NCBI RefSeq assembly: GCF_016863135.1
Contig: NZ_BOOH01000016.1
Coordinates: 124,001 to 188,000, forward strand
Reading direction: 5' to 3'
DNA length: 64,000 bases
Origin: Planobispora longispora
GTDB taxonomy: Bacteria > Actinomycetota > Actinomycetes > Streptosporangiales > Streptosporangiaceae
The position numbers and the translations under genes are program-made. Shown here in pieces: positions 25,606 to 33,718 of this stretch. Below the pieces are notes generated by a model, which was not told the DNA's origin, searched no databases, and saw only the letters and a program-made list of their open reading frames with translations. Positions within the stretch are counted from its first letter, which is position 1, and each line of letters begins with the position of its first letter.

Positions 25606-27194
25606 GGGCCCGTGTACTCGCCGGAGCCCTGCGCGGGCTCGCCGCCGGAATCCTGCGCGGGTCCGCCGTCCGAGTCCTGCCCGTTCTCGCCGGAGCCGGA
25701 CTGTCCGTTCTCGCTGGAGCCGGACTGTCCGTTCTCGCCGGGGCCGGACTGCGCGGGATCGGGCTGCTCCGGCGGCGCGGCGCCGGAGGGGGCCGCCGGT
25801 GGATCGATCACCACCAGCTCCAGGTTGCGCTCGGGCAGTCCGGTGAACTTGGTCCAGTTGCTGACCTCACCGGGGGCCGGGTCCGCCAGGAGCCAGCGGA
25901 TGAAGGCGGGCCACTGACACGAGTCACGGGGGATGACCTGCTCGCCGGACGGGGCGGGTGTGCCGCTCCCGGGTGAGTTCAGCGCGCGGATCTCCTCGGC
26001 GGTGTAGTCGCGGCACGGCGGGGTGCCCGGAGGGGCGATGGTGAGGTCCCACACGCCGTCGGCGTCCGTGTACCGCATGTCCCTGTCCAGTCCGAGCGCT
26101 TCCTGGGCGCGCCGGAGCAGCTCCGGATCCCGGAAGATCGGCAGGGAGGAGTCGCCGTTGACGGAGTCCCCGGGCTCCGTGGGCGCCTCCTCGTTCCCGG
26201 GCGGGGGAGAGGCCGACGTCTCGGGTGCGCGGGGCTCGGGGGAGGCGCTCGTCTCGGGGTCGGGCGTGGATCTCTCGCCCGGGTCGGGGGGCGTCTCGGG
26301 GTCGGGCGTGGATCTCTCGCCCGGATCGGGGGTCGTCCCGCGATCGGGTGCGGGGCTCTCGCCCGGATCGGGCGTCGTCCCCGGGTCGGGTGCGGTGTTC
26401 CCGCCTGAGCCGGAGGCGTCCGGGGTGAGGGTGACGCGGGGCGGAGGCACCGGGTTCCGGGTATCTCCGGGCGGGGCCGTCGGAGGGGGCGCCTCCGTGG
26501 TGGGCGACGCGTTTCTGCGCGCCTCCGCCGAGGGCGAGGAGGTGCCGGAAGTGTCCGGCGGGGCGGGGGCGACCCGGCTCCCTTCCGACTTCTCGCTTCT
26601 CGGGCTCGGGGACGGAGTGTTCTTCTTGGTGGGTTTCGAGCTCGCGGTGGGTTTCCTGGTGGGTTTCGAGGTGCCGGACGGTTTCCGGGTCGGTTTCTGG
26701 GTCGGTTTCGAGGGAGCGGGTTTCTTCGTCGAGGTCCCGACCGGCGGAGGCTGGGTGGGCTTCGGCTGGGACGGCGGCTTTCCGGCGCTCGACTTGGTCG
26801 GTTTGGGAGGCGTGGACGGCTTCTTGGGCGGTTTCTTGGACGGCGGGGCCGGCGTGCCGTTGGGGTTGCCGGGGCTGAAGGCGGGCAGGGCGCCGCCGAT
26901 GACGGGCAGGGCGGTGCAGTCCGATCCGTCGCCGTCGACCGCGCGGCCGTCGACGGTGAGGGACATGCAGACCGGGTCGGGTTCCGCCCGCGCCGCCCGT
27001 GCCGCCTGTGCCGTGGAGACTGCGGCGTCGGAGCTCAGGAGGTAGGTGCCCGCGGTCAGCCGAACCGTCTGCACCGCGGCGGTCTGGGACCGCGCCGAGA
27101 TGACGGCTCCCAGCCCCGCACCGGCCCCGAACACGCCGATCGCGACACCTGCGGTGAGCACCGTCGCGCGTGAGGGCTTACGTGAGGGTGCCAT
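25602..27194 (-). CDS. membrane-anchored Pro/Thr/Lys-rich surface protein
   Basis: A 530-residue protein with an N-terminal membrane helix or uncleaved signal (about 13-35; GVAIGVFGAGAGLGAVI). A short folded part with a cysteine pair follows (CMSLTVDGRAVDGDGSDC, about 76-93). Then come about 100 residues of lysine/proline repeats, a Pro/Asp-rich stretch with TPDPGERSTPDPE repeats, and a folded domain (about 350-470; LLRRAQEALGLDRDMRYTDADG, CRDYTAEEIRALN, CQWPAFIRWLL). The tail has ENGQSGS repeats. It parallels the gene at 20169: anchor, basic wall-binding repeats, acidic repeats. GAGGAG lies 8 bases before the ATG. Family unknown. Confidence 0.75.
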   Translation of the reverse strand: MAPSRKPSRATVLTAGVAIGVFGAGAGLGAVISARSQTAAVQTVRLTAGTYLLSSDAAVSTAQAARAARAEPDPVCMSLTVDGRAVDGDGSDCTALPVIGGALPAFSPGNPNGTPAPPSKKPPKKPSTPPKPTKSSAGKPPSQPKPTQPPPVGTSTKKPAPSKPTQKPTRKPSGTSKPTRKPTASSKPTKKNTPSPSPRSEKSEGSRVAPAPPDTSGTSSPSAEARRNASPTTEAPPPTAPPGDTRNPVPPPRVTLTPDASGSGGNTAPDPGTTPDPGESPAPDRGTTPDPGERSTPDPETPPDPGERSTPDPETSASPEPRAPETSASPPPGNEEAPTEPGDSVNGDSSLPIFRDPELLRRAQEALGLDRDMRYTDADGVWDLTIAPPGTPPCRDYTAEEIRALNSPGSGTPAPSGEQVIPRDSCQWPAFIRWLLADPAPGEVSNWTKFTGLPERNLELVVIDPPAAPSGAAPPEQPDPAQSGPGENGQSGSSENGQSGSGENGQDSDGGPAQDSGGEPAQGSGEYTGP

Positions 27195-27224
27195 CGTGAA
27201 CGCTCCTCTCCTTCCGGTTGGACG

Positions 27225-28508
27225 TCAGGTGCCGTGGCTCTCCAGGACTTCGGACCACTCGCCGAGCACTCGGACCCGCTCGCCGGAACTGGCGGGTGGG
27301 ATGTGGGCCACATACATGCGGCCGTATGTGACGCTCGCCGAGCGGGCGAACGCCGTACCGCCGGTACGGATACCGGCGGGTCCGTTCAGGGTGACCGTCG
27401 CGCCGGCCCGCCGGGCCTCGCGGAGGTCGGTGGAGCGGGCGCCGTACCAGACCAGCGCGCCTCCGTCGCTCGTCATCAGCGAGCGCACCGGCCCCTCGGG
27501 CCGGTAGAAGAGCGACAGCTCCCACCCGGACTTCTCCAGCTGGGAGCGTTCCTGCCGCCAGAACGTCACCGCCTCGTCGGTCCAGGGGCCGTCGGCGAAG
27601 CGGGGGTCCGGCGTGGTGCTCTCCAGGCTCGCCAGGTGGGCGTGGACGACCTGACGCGGGGTGGCGAGCAGCCCGGGGGCGTCCTCCGGCAGGCTCGTGG
27701 CGTAGCCGTCGGCGTCGATCGCGATCTCGGGGAGCGGCGCGGCGGGAACGCGCGTGTCCGCGGTGAACGCCGTCAGCCGCCATCCGCCGGGGGTGGAGGT
27801 CATCAGCTTGCTGACCCTGGCGACCTGCGGTTCGTGCGCGACGGCGACGAACCAGTCCGTGGTTCCCGCGGTGTCGCGGGGAACCCAGATCTCCGGCCGG
27901 GGCCAGAGCCCCGCCGCCGCCCCCGTCCCCTGCACGCGCGCGGTCTCGAAGGCCGCCCTCGACATCTCCAGGGCCAGTCCCCGCTCCAGCCGGCCCATCG
28001 CGCGGTCGTCCATGTCCTGCTGGGCGAGGGAGAGGTCACGGGCATAGCGGTCGTGCACCCGGCGCGCGTCCCGGACGGTGAGCCGGACGGGCCGGGACTC
28101 CGCCGGGGGATTCCCGGACGAGGGGTTCTCCTGCGAGGCGTCCACCGTCGGGAAGGTCACGACCGAGGAGTCCTCCGAGGCCGCCGCGTCCGGGGAGGGG
28201 GGCACCGCGCCCGATGACGGGAGTGCGGGGTCCGGTGGCGGGAGCACCGCCTCCCAGCTCGTTCCGGCGGGGGCGGGCGTGGCACGGGTGAGCGTGGTCG
28301 CCGGTCCGGAGGTTCCGGACGCGGCGGCCCAGATCGCCACGCCGCTCACGACCGTCAGGACGATTCCGGACATGGCGGCCTTCCGCCACGCGAACACCGG
28401 CAGCTGCTCGGGCTCCGCGCTGCCGTCGATGTCACGTCCGGTAAAGGGAGCAATGCGCTCAGACGGCCAGACGACCTTGTCTGGGGGATCTGGTGCATTC
28501 CGCGACAT
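27225..28508 (-). CDS. single-pass membrane protein with two extracytoplasmic domains, family unknown
   Basis: A 427-residue protein. A cytoplasmic segment (1-42) is followed by a membrane helix (about 44-64; MSGIVLTVVSGVAIWAAA), a Pro/Ser linker and two outer domains. The first (about 140-265) includes YARDLSLAQQDMDDRAMGRLERG, WFVAVAHE and GGWRLTAFTADTR. The second (about 280-425) includes VVHAHLASLE, LVWYGARSTD and YGRMYVAHIP. It is the first gene of the operon. TAATAT (minus strand, bases 28517-28522) lies 8 bases before the ATG without a clear ribosome site, so translation may be leaderless. I do not recognise the family. Confidence 0.75.
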   Translation of the reverse strand: MSRNAPDPPDKVVWPSERIAPFTGRDIDGSAEPEQLPVFAWRKAAMSGIVLTVVSGVAIWAAASGTSGPATTLTRATPAPAGTSWEAVLPPPDPALPSSGAVPPSPDAAASEDSSVVTFPTVDASQENPSSGNPPAESRPVRLTVRDARRVHDRYARDLSLAQQDMDDRAMGRLERGLALEMSRAAFETARVQGTGAAAGLWPRPEIWVPRDTAGTTDWFVAVAHEPQVARVSKLMTSTPGGWRLTAFTADTRVPAAPLPEIAIDADGYATSLPEDAPGLLATPRQVVHAHLASLESTTPDPRFADGPWTDEAVTFWRQERSQLEKSGWELSLFYRPEGPVRSLMTSDGGALVWYGARSTDLREARRAGATVTLNGPAGIRTGGTAFARSASVTYGRMYVAHIPPASSGERVRVLGEWSEVLESHGT

Positions 28509-28921
28509 AGATCCCGATATTAGACTGACAGTGATTCATGGGGAAGGTAAAGGACGAAGGTTATTGTCGATTAGGGATTCCGCCTCAGAAACGCCGCGTG
28601 CTGCGCAATATGGACTGCCCCTAATGCGTGATCCGGCGATCTTAACCCTCCGCGACGTTGGCTGTATCAGCGCTTCTCTAGAGATTTTTCGTAATACCCG
28701 CTGTTTATGAAACCTTGACAGTCATTCTTGGACGGCTCGTCTAACGGATGGATTAAGCGATCGCCGGGCGTTCACCGTCTTGACATGAAACGCTTTCATG
28801 TATAGCGCCATTTGTTGTGAACGCCAGGCCGGCGGGGCGCGCACTTGACCGGCGTTCCCGGGAGGCGTCTCCTCGTCATGAGGCCGGTTCTCCGGCCGAG
28901 CAGAGAGGGGACTGATCTCCG
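28509..28921. other. 413-bp low-GC divergent promoter region
   Basis: This gap is clearly AT-richer than the rest of the window (roughly half AT by eye over 28510-28800). It holds the -10 of the six-gene operon (TAATAT, minus strand, 28517-28522), a TTGACA at 28715-28720, a second promoter with a palindrome at 28780-28806, and a small GC hairpin near 28882-28898 (ggccggttctccggcc). No open frame looks real. It could contain a regulatory RNA, but nothing matches a class I know. Confidence 0.6.
28780..28806 (+). promoter_or_regulatory. promoter with embedded LacI-type palindrome
   Basis: TTGACA (28780-28785) and a TATAGC-like -10 (28801-28806) flank an inverted repeat, acatgaaa-cgc-tttcatgt (28783-28801), with perfect 8-base arms. 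The TGAAA-CG-TTTCA form is typical of LacI/GalR-family operators, and its position between the promoter boxes suits repression. It drives the gene at 28922. No LacI-family gene lies in the window. Confidence 0.6.
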
Positions 28922-29536
28922 ATGCCCTCCCCGTCCGGTACGGCGCGCCGTCTCCCGCTGCGCCAGATCGTCTCCGTTGTGACGGCGATCCTCCTCGTCA
29001 CCTATCTGGTCCTGGTCCCCCTCGGCCTGATCGCCCCGGACCACCGCCTGTCGACGGCGGAGATCCTGGTCGCGGTGGCGGTTCTCGTGCTGTCGCAGTA
29101 CTCGATCGAGGACCTGACCTTCGACGCGGGCGGGGCGAGCCGGATCCGCCTGCGCCGCATCGAGGACCGCCAGCGGGCCATCGAATCCGACATCCAGGTC
29201 CTCCAGGTGGCCCTGTCGGGCATCGTGACCAAACACGAGCTCAGGCACCTGCGCGGGCTGGCCGCCCCCGGGCCGTTCGACGTCCAGTACTCCAACCACA
29301 TGGTCCGCGAGCTGGAACGGCTGGACGCCATGCGGTTCGTGGTCCCGCTCCAGGAAGCCGGCATCAACGCCATCCGGAGGGACCACCAGGCGCCCGACGA
29401 CAGGTTCGACCTCAAGCCGTACGTGAAGATCACGAATCGCGGTCTCAAATACCTGGAGCTCCTCGACGTGGTCGCGGGAGAGGGGGACCAGGCCTGGCTC
29501 GACGACGTGGCGCCGGTGGAGACGGATCGCCCCTGA
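28922..29536 (+). CDS. two-helix membrane protein with cytoplasmic winged-helix-like domain
   Basis: A 204-residue protein. Two membrane helices (about 15-36, VSVVTAILLVTYLVLVPLGL, and 46-60, AEILVAVAVLVLSQ) enclose a short outer loop. A charged helix that could form a coiled coil follows (RLRRIEDRQRAIESDIQVLQ). The C-terminal domain (about 120-190; MVRELERLDAMRFV, KPYVKITNRGLKYLELL) has the pattern of a winged helix. It might be a membrane-bound regulator or signalling adaptor. Family unknown. The upstream LacI-type operator suggests sugar- or nucleoside-responsive expression. Confidence 0.7.
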   Translation: MPSPSGTARRLPLRQIVSVVTAILLVTYLVLVPLGLIAPDHRLSTAEILVAVAVLVLSQYSIEDLTFDAGGASRIRLRRIEDRQRAIESDIQVLQVALSGIVTKHELRHLRGLAAPGPFDVQYSNHMVRELERLDAMRFVVPLQEAGINAIRRDHQAPDDRFDLKPYVKITNRGLKYLELLDVVAGEGDQAWLDDVAPVETDRP

Positions 29537-29552
29537 GGCAGATCGCCCTGAG

Positions 29553-29625
29553 ACGGCTACCTGGAGACGGCTGCCTCTGACACGGCTACCTGGAGACGGC
29601 TGCCTCTGCGACGGCTGCCTCTGCG
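29553..29625. repeat. 29-bp tandem repeat with partial third copy
   Basis: Copies 29553-29581 and 29582-29610, followed by a 15-base partial copy (29611-29625), all built on acggctgcctctg. They fill most of the 123-base gap between convergent genes. Confidence 0.85.
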
Positions 29626-29659
29626 ACGGCCGGAACCCGATCCGGCCGCGGCCGTCCGG

Positions 29660-31324
29660 CTACCGGGTGCTGCCCAGCTTGAACGCGGCCCGGCGGGCGG
29701 CTTTGGCGATCTTCTTGTCCGGGCTGGCCGTGCTGACCGCGTTGAGCACCGGTCCCGCGGCGGGGTGCCCGAGCCGCCAGAGCACCTCCAGGAGCGGCCC
29801 GGCCTCCTCGCCGAGCCGGGCGATGTCCTCGGCGGCCTCCTCGGGATAACCCTGCTCGACGCTGGCGCCCCAGGCGTCCAGGAGCATCCACAGGTCACCC
29901 GTCCGGTCCTCCTCGGGCGTCTCGCCGAGATCCCGCAGGATCTTGCGGGCCCAGCCGCCGAGCACGGGATGACCGGCCAGCTCCCGCCAGAGCGGCGCGA
30001 CGGCCCGGCCGAGACCGTCGACGAGGTGCACGACCAGGCTCCGGGCGGCGTACGCCTCCGGCGCCTCGACCGCCGACAGCAGCTCGCGGGCGCCGTCGAG
30101 GGGTGACCGGGCGGCGAACCAGCCGGCGGCCAGCGCCTCCATGTCGGCGGCGCGGGCCGTGCCGAGCACGGAGACCAATTCTCCGGCGGACAACGAGGAG
30201 GGGTCGGGCAGGACGCGGACGTGCTGGCCGTTGCGGCGCAGCCGCTCGACCACCGCGTAGACGCCCAGCGGGGTGATCGCGACCCGGCCGCCGTCCTCCG
30301 ACAGCCGCACGGCCCCGTAGTCGGCGAGCCGCTCCAGCGCCGGCCCGGCCAGCTCGTCGGCCCCCGGCACCACCGAGCGCAGCGGCCCGGTGAGCTCCTG
30401 CACGGCGAGCCCCGGCGCGTCGGACAGGAACAGGTTCGTCAGCAGCATCGAGCCGAGCATCAGGGAGGCCGGGCCGGAGGTGGCGGCGTCGAACCCGCCC
30501 ACCCACACGCGCAGCACCGCGTCGTCGTCGCCGTCCGGCCAGTCGGCCAGGCGCGGCCCGGGGAGCACCTCGGTGTAGGAGAGCCGCAGGAGGCCCGCGT
30601 CCACCGCTGCGGCGAACACCCACGGCCGGCCGGCCACGCCCGCCGCCTCGGCGTCCTCCGCTGAGAGATCGTCGCCGCCCTCGGCCAGCGGGCGCCCCTC
30701 TCCGACCCAGCGGGCCAGGTCGGAGGCGGTCCGGAGGGGGGCGCAGGTCCGGGCGGCGGCGGCCAGCTCGGCGGCGGGCGCCAGCCGTACCGGGGGGAGC
30801 GCGTCGACGGTCTGCCGGGCCCGGTCGACGACGGTCCGGCGGGGGGAGGCCGGGCCGCGCATGACCTCGGCGAGCCGGGCCGGATCCCGGAGCAGGCGGT
30901 CCATCCAGGCCTGGACCGCGTTCTCGTCGTCCGGGTCGACGCCCTCGGCCATCATCGCCGCCATCAGCTTGCGCGCCCTGCCGTAGTCGCCGGGGGCCAT
31001 GCCGATGTTGTGCAGCGCCTCCCCGGTCCCCTCGACGAGGGAGCGCAGCTCGCGCGGGGCGGCGCTGGGCGGGGTCAGCCCGCCGGTCTCGACCAGGAAG
31101 TCGAACCAGGTCAGCCAGGCCGAGGAGAGCGCGTCGGCGGCCTCGGGGGTCAGATCCCGCTCGGCCAGCGCCTCCGTCACGGCTTCGACGTCCGAGACGC
31201 TCCACTGCGCGGGGTCGTCCCGCAGGCACACCTCACGGTGGGTCCGGAGCAGGAGCGTGAGGGCGTCGGCGTCCACCTCCCGCCATGCGCGGCACTCGTC
31301 GACTTTCCTGGCGATGTCATCCAC
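29660..31324 (-). CDS. large soluble protein of unknown function
   Basis: A 554-residue, acidic, alanine/leucine-rich protein without signal peptide or membrane segment. Readable stretches include CRAWREVDADALTLLLRTHREV, AWLTWFDFLVETGG, GDYGRARKLMAAMMAEGV and the C-terminal KKIAKAARRAAFKLGSTR. The second half (LERLADYGAVRLSEDGGRVAITPLGVYAVVERL) contains a winged-helix-like unit, and the helical end could be HEAT-like. I do not recognise the family. The GTG at 31324 is chosen because TACAGT (minus strand, 31331-31336) sits 6 bases upstream. The longer frame adds 110 non-conserved residues. It is divergent from the phosphatase gene. Confidence 0.75.
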   Translation of the reverse strand: MDDIARKVDECRAWREVDADALTLLLRTHREVCLRDDPAQWSVSDVEAVTEALAERDLTPEAADALSSAWLTWFDFLVETGGLTPPSAAPRELRSLVEGTGEALHNIGMAPGDYGRARKLMAAMMAEGVDPDDENAVQAWMDRLLRDPARLAEVMRGPASPRRTVVDRARQTVDALPPVRLAPAAELAAAARTCAPLRTASDLARWVGEGRPLAEGGDDLSAEDAEAAGVAGRPWVFAAAVDAGLLRLSYTEVLPGPRLADWPDGDDDAVLRVWVGGFDAATSGPASLMLGSMLLTNLFLSDAPGLAVQELTGPLRSVVPGADELAGPALERLADYGAVRLSEDGGRVAITPLGVYAVVERLRRNGQHVRVLPDPSSLSAGELVSVLGTARAADMEALAAGWFAARSPLDGARELLSAVEAPEAYAARSLVVHLVDGLGRAVAPLWRELAGHPVLGGWARKILRDLGETPEEDRTGDLWMLLDAWGASVEQGYPEEAAEDIARLGEEAGPLLEVLWRLGHPAAGPVLNAVSTASPDKKIAKAARRAAFKLGSTR

Positions 31325-31330
31325 ACCGCG

Positions 31331-31336
31331 ACTGTA
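31331..31336 (-). promoter_or_regulatory. -10 element (TACAGT) of a leaderless gene
   Basis: Six bases separate this minus-strand TACAGT from the GTG at 31324, with no ribosome site between them. It is the same geometry as at 19563 and 48251. Confidence 0.55.
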
Positions 31337-31553
31337 TCGGCGCTCCACGGCCGGCACCGCCGTGCGCGGCGGCGGCCCCGACGTTCTCCGGGGCGGCGGC
31401 TCCGGCAATGGGATGGGTGTCCGGAGAGGAAAACCGGGTGCGGGAAGAGGAAAACTTCGTCGATCCGGTCGCGTCCCCGAGCCTTCACCGGCCTGCCTGT
31501 GATCTTTTCTCGGGAGAGCGTCCCCGTCCTGGGGCGTGGGGGAAGAGAGGGTG

Positions 31554-32861
31554 ATGGCCGGCAAGCCGGACAGGCATGACATCGACGAGGTGCTCCAGCA
31601 GGCGCTGGCCCGGCTGACGTTGCTCAGCGGCGTGACGGCGGCGCTGTCCAGCACGTTGTCGACCGAGGAGGCGGTCCGGAGGCTCTGCCGGATCCTGGTG
31701 CCGCAGCTGGCGGACTGGTGCGTGGTGGACCTGCTGGACGAGCAGGGGCGCCCGTACCGGGTGGCGGTGACGCACCGCGATCCCGAGCGGCTGCCCCCCG
31801 GGCGGTTCGAGGGGCCGCTGCCGCCGATCCGCGACGACCTCCCCGGACCGCTGACTCATGCGCTGCGCGGGGCCGGGCCGCTCCTGCTGACCTCGATCTC
31901 GTTCCCGGAGCGGTCCGATGATCCGTTGCACGCCGTACAGGCCGAGACCTTCCGGCGGCTGGGCGGGGACAGCGCGATCCTCGCGCCGCTCCGCGCCCGG
32001 CAGCAGATCCTCGGCGTGCTGACCGTCGTCCGGACCCGCCCGGACCGGCCGCTGACGGACGACGACCAGTCCATCGTCGAAGACCTGGCGCACCGGGTGG
32101 CCCTGGCCGTGGACAACGGGCGCCTGTACCGGGCGGCGCAGCACATCGCCGAACGGCTGCAGCGCTCGCTCCTGCCGGACCGGCTCCCCGAGGTGGGGGC
32201 GCTCCGGCTGGCCGCGCGCTACAGCCCGGCCCACGAGACCGCCGAGGTGGGCGGCGACTGGTACGACGCGTTCGTCATGCCCAAGGGCGACATCGCGCTG
32301 ATCATCGGGGACGTGGCGGGTCACGACCTGCCCGCCGCGGTGGTGATGAGCCAGCTCCGCAACATGCTGCGCACCCTGGCCTGCGACCGGGGGGAACCGC
32401 CGGGCGAGATCCTGCGCCGTCTGGACGCGGTCAACGAGACCCTGTACGGCACGCGCACCGCCACCTGCCTGTACGGCCTGATCACCGGGGCGGAGAGCGG
32501 GCCGTGGGGCTTCCACCACTCCAGCGCCGGGCACCTGCCCCCGCTGCTGGTCACCCGCGACGGGGACACCCGTTACCTGGAGGGCGGCGCGGGGCTGCTG
32601 CTCGGCGTGGACCCGGGCGTGCCGCGCCAGGACGCCTTCGACGAGCTGCCGCCGGAGTCCACGCTCCTGCTCTACACCGACGGGCTGGTCGAGCGGCCGG
32701 AGGAGCACCTCACCCACGGCATGACCCGGCTCCGCCAGCACGCCGCCGCCCTGGCCCGGGAGTCGGTGGAGGCGTTCTGCGACGAGATCCTCGCCGGGCT
32801 GGGCGGGTCCGACGACGACATCGCGCTGATCGCCCTGCGCGTCCCGCCCGCCGGACCGTGA
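31554..32861 (+). CDS. GAF-domain PP2C-type serine/threonine phosphatase (RsbU/SpoIIE-like)
   Basis: A 435-residue protein. A GAF sensor domain (about 10-190; VRRLCRILVPQLADWCVVDL, GVLTVVRTRPDRPLTDDD, VEDLAHRVALAVDN) leads through a short helix (HIAERLQRSLLP) to a PPM phosphatase domain (about 205-430). Its metal-binding motifs are EVGGDWYDAF, IGDVAGHDLPAAVV, HHSSAGHLPPLL, LLLYTDGLVE and GSDDDIALI. Such enzymes dephosphorylate anti-sigma-factor antagonists and so release sigma factors under stress. No cognate antagonist or kinase is adjacent. Start at ATG 31554 with GAGAGGG upstream. Confidence 0.93.
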   Translation: MAGKPDRHDIDEVLQQALARLTLLSGVTAALSSTLSTEEAVRRLCRILVPQLADWCVVDLLDEQGRPYRVAVTHRDPERLPPGRFEGPLPPIRDDLPGPLTHALRGAGPLLLTSISFPERSDDPLHAVQAETFRRLGGDSAILAPLRARQQILGVLTVVRTRPDRPLTDDDQSIVEDLAHRVALAVDNGRLYRAAQHIAERLQRSLLPDRLPEVGALRLAARYSPAHETAEVGGDWYDAFVMPKGDIALIIGDVAGHDLPAAVVMSQLRNMLRTLACDRGEPPGEILRRLDAVNETLYGTRTATCLYGLITGAESGPWGFHHSSAGHLPPLLVTRDGDTRYLEGGAGLLLGVDPGVPRQDAFDELPPESTLLLYTDGLVERPEEHLTHGMTRLRQHAAALARESVEAFCDEILAGLGGSDDDIALIALRVPPAGP

Positions 32862-32965
32862 CCACCCGCCGGATCGTGACCGGCCTCGGTTTCGCGCCGG
32901 TCCGTTAAGGCCGCAGGTGTCGGGGCATCGAGGGGTGATAAGGAAAACCGCAGGCAGGAGTGGCT

Positions 32966-33499
32966 ATGAGCGAGCACCTACCGGAGCACGACCCGCGTTC
33001 GGCGTTCGAGGACGAGGGGATTCCGGACCTGCAGGACGGCACCCCGCAGCAGCAGTGGGCGGCGGACCCGCAGGAGGCGCCGCTGCCCGGGGACCGTCCC
33101 ATCGCCGTCGATGACTTCGGGACCACGGTCGACGAGCAGATCCAGGGCGAGTCCCTGGAGGGCCGCCTCGCCCGGGAGGTTCCCGAGGAGCAGCCGATGT
33201 TCGGCGCCGACGGGGCGGGCGGCGGGATGAGGATGGACGGCGAACGGGACGACCTGGAGGGGGATCTGGAACCGTCCGGCCGGGACGACCTGGAGACGGG
33301 CGTGCCCGGACTGTCCGGCGAGGGCGACTCGGACGCGGGAGCCTCCGTCTCGTCCGATCCGTACCGCGCGGGGCGGCTGGTCGCCCCCGACGAAGGCGTC
33401 CGGGAGGACACCGAGGCCGATCTCGTCGCCGGGGACGTGGGCGCGGACACGGGCGGCTACACGGCCGAGGAGGCCGCCATGCGGGTGGAGCCGGAGTAG
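32966..33499 (+). CDS. DUF5709 family acidic protein
   Basis: A 177-residue, strongly acidic, probably disordered protein with no hydrophobic segment. The blocks DFGTTVDEQIQGESLEGRLA, VSSDPYRAGRLVAPDEG and GGYTAEEAAMRVEPE match the DUF5709 family of actinobacteria as I remember it; its function is unknown. AGGAG lies 5 bases before the ATG at 32966. It follows the phosphatase gene by about 100 bases and could be co-transcribed. Confidence 0.8.
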   Translation: MSEHLPEHDPRSAFEDEGIPDLQDGTPQQQWAADPQEAPLPGDRPIAVDDFGTTVDEQIQGESLEGRLAREVPEEQPMFGADGAGGGMRMDGERDDLEGDLEPSGRDDLETGVPGLSGEGDSDAGASVSSDPYRAGRLVAPDEGVREDTEADLVAGDVGADTGGYTAEEAAMRVEPE

Positions 33500-33506
33500 C
33501 GGCCGC

Positions 33507-33552
33507 GTTCCCGGTCTGAGAGGTTCCCGGTCTGAGAGGTTCCCGGTCTGAG
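33507..33552. repeat. 16-bp tandem repeat, three copies
   Basis: gttcccggtctgagag repeats at 33507-33522 and 33523-33538, with a third copy from 33539 diverging after gttcccggtctgag. Two related half-copies follow (gtgttcccggt and gtgttcccgggctgag, to about 33600). It lies between the DUF5709 gene and the pilus operon. Confidence 0.85.
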
Positions 33553-33658
33553 CTCCGGGATGGTCGTCGTGTTCCCGGTGTCGTCGTGTTCCCGGGCTGA
33601 GCTCCGGGGCTCCGCGGGCGAATCCGGGTGGCCGATGGGTCTCAGATCGCGTCCCTGA

Positions 33659-33704
33659 CAGCCGATGGGGCACCCGGGACGGAAATCCGTCCCGGGACAG
33701 GCTG
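33659..33704 (+). promoter_or_regulatory. structured leader just upstream of pilB
   Basis: An 11-base perfect stem (cccgggacgga at 33673-33683, complement at 33686-33696) has only two bases between its arms. It is enclosed by a 5-base outer helix (cagcc 33659-33663 with ggctg 33700-33704). The structure ends 14 bases before the pilB start. There is no T-run. It could shape pilB translation or act as a weak attenuator. A second gccgatggg lies at about 33629, before the structure. It does not match the c-di-GMP riboswitch consensus I know. Confidence 0.5.
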
Positions 33705-33718
33705 CTCTAGGGACCCAC

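Noticed and set aside
20169-28508. ESX (type VII) secretion locus because of the EspI-like ATPase
   Set aside because: No EccB, EccC, EccD, EccE, mycosin or WXG100 gene is present; only the ATPase linker resembles ESX-associated proteins.
28922-29536. Classic two-component sensor kinase
   Set aside because: It has two membrane helices and a cytoplasmic domain but no histidine, N or G box; the C-terminus looks like a winged helix instead.
33600-33718. c-di-GMP riboswitch before pilB
   Set aside because: The conserved GEMM core and tetraloop-receptor sequence are absent; only generic hairpins are present.
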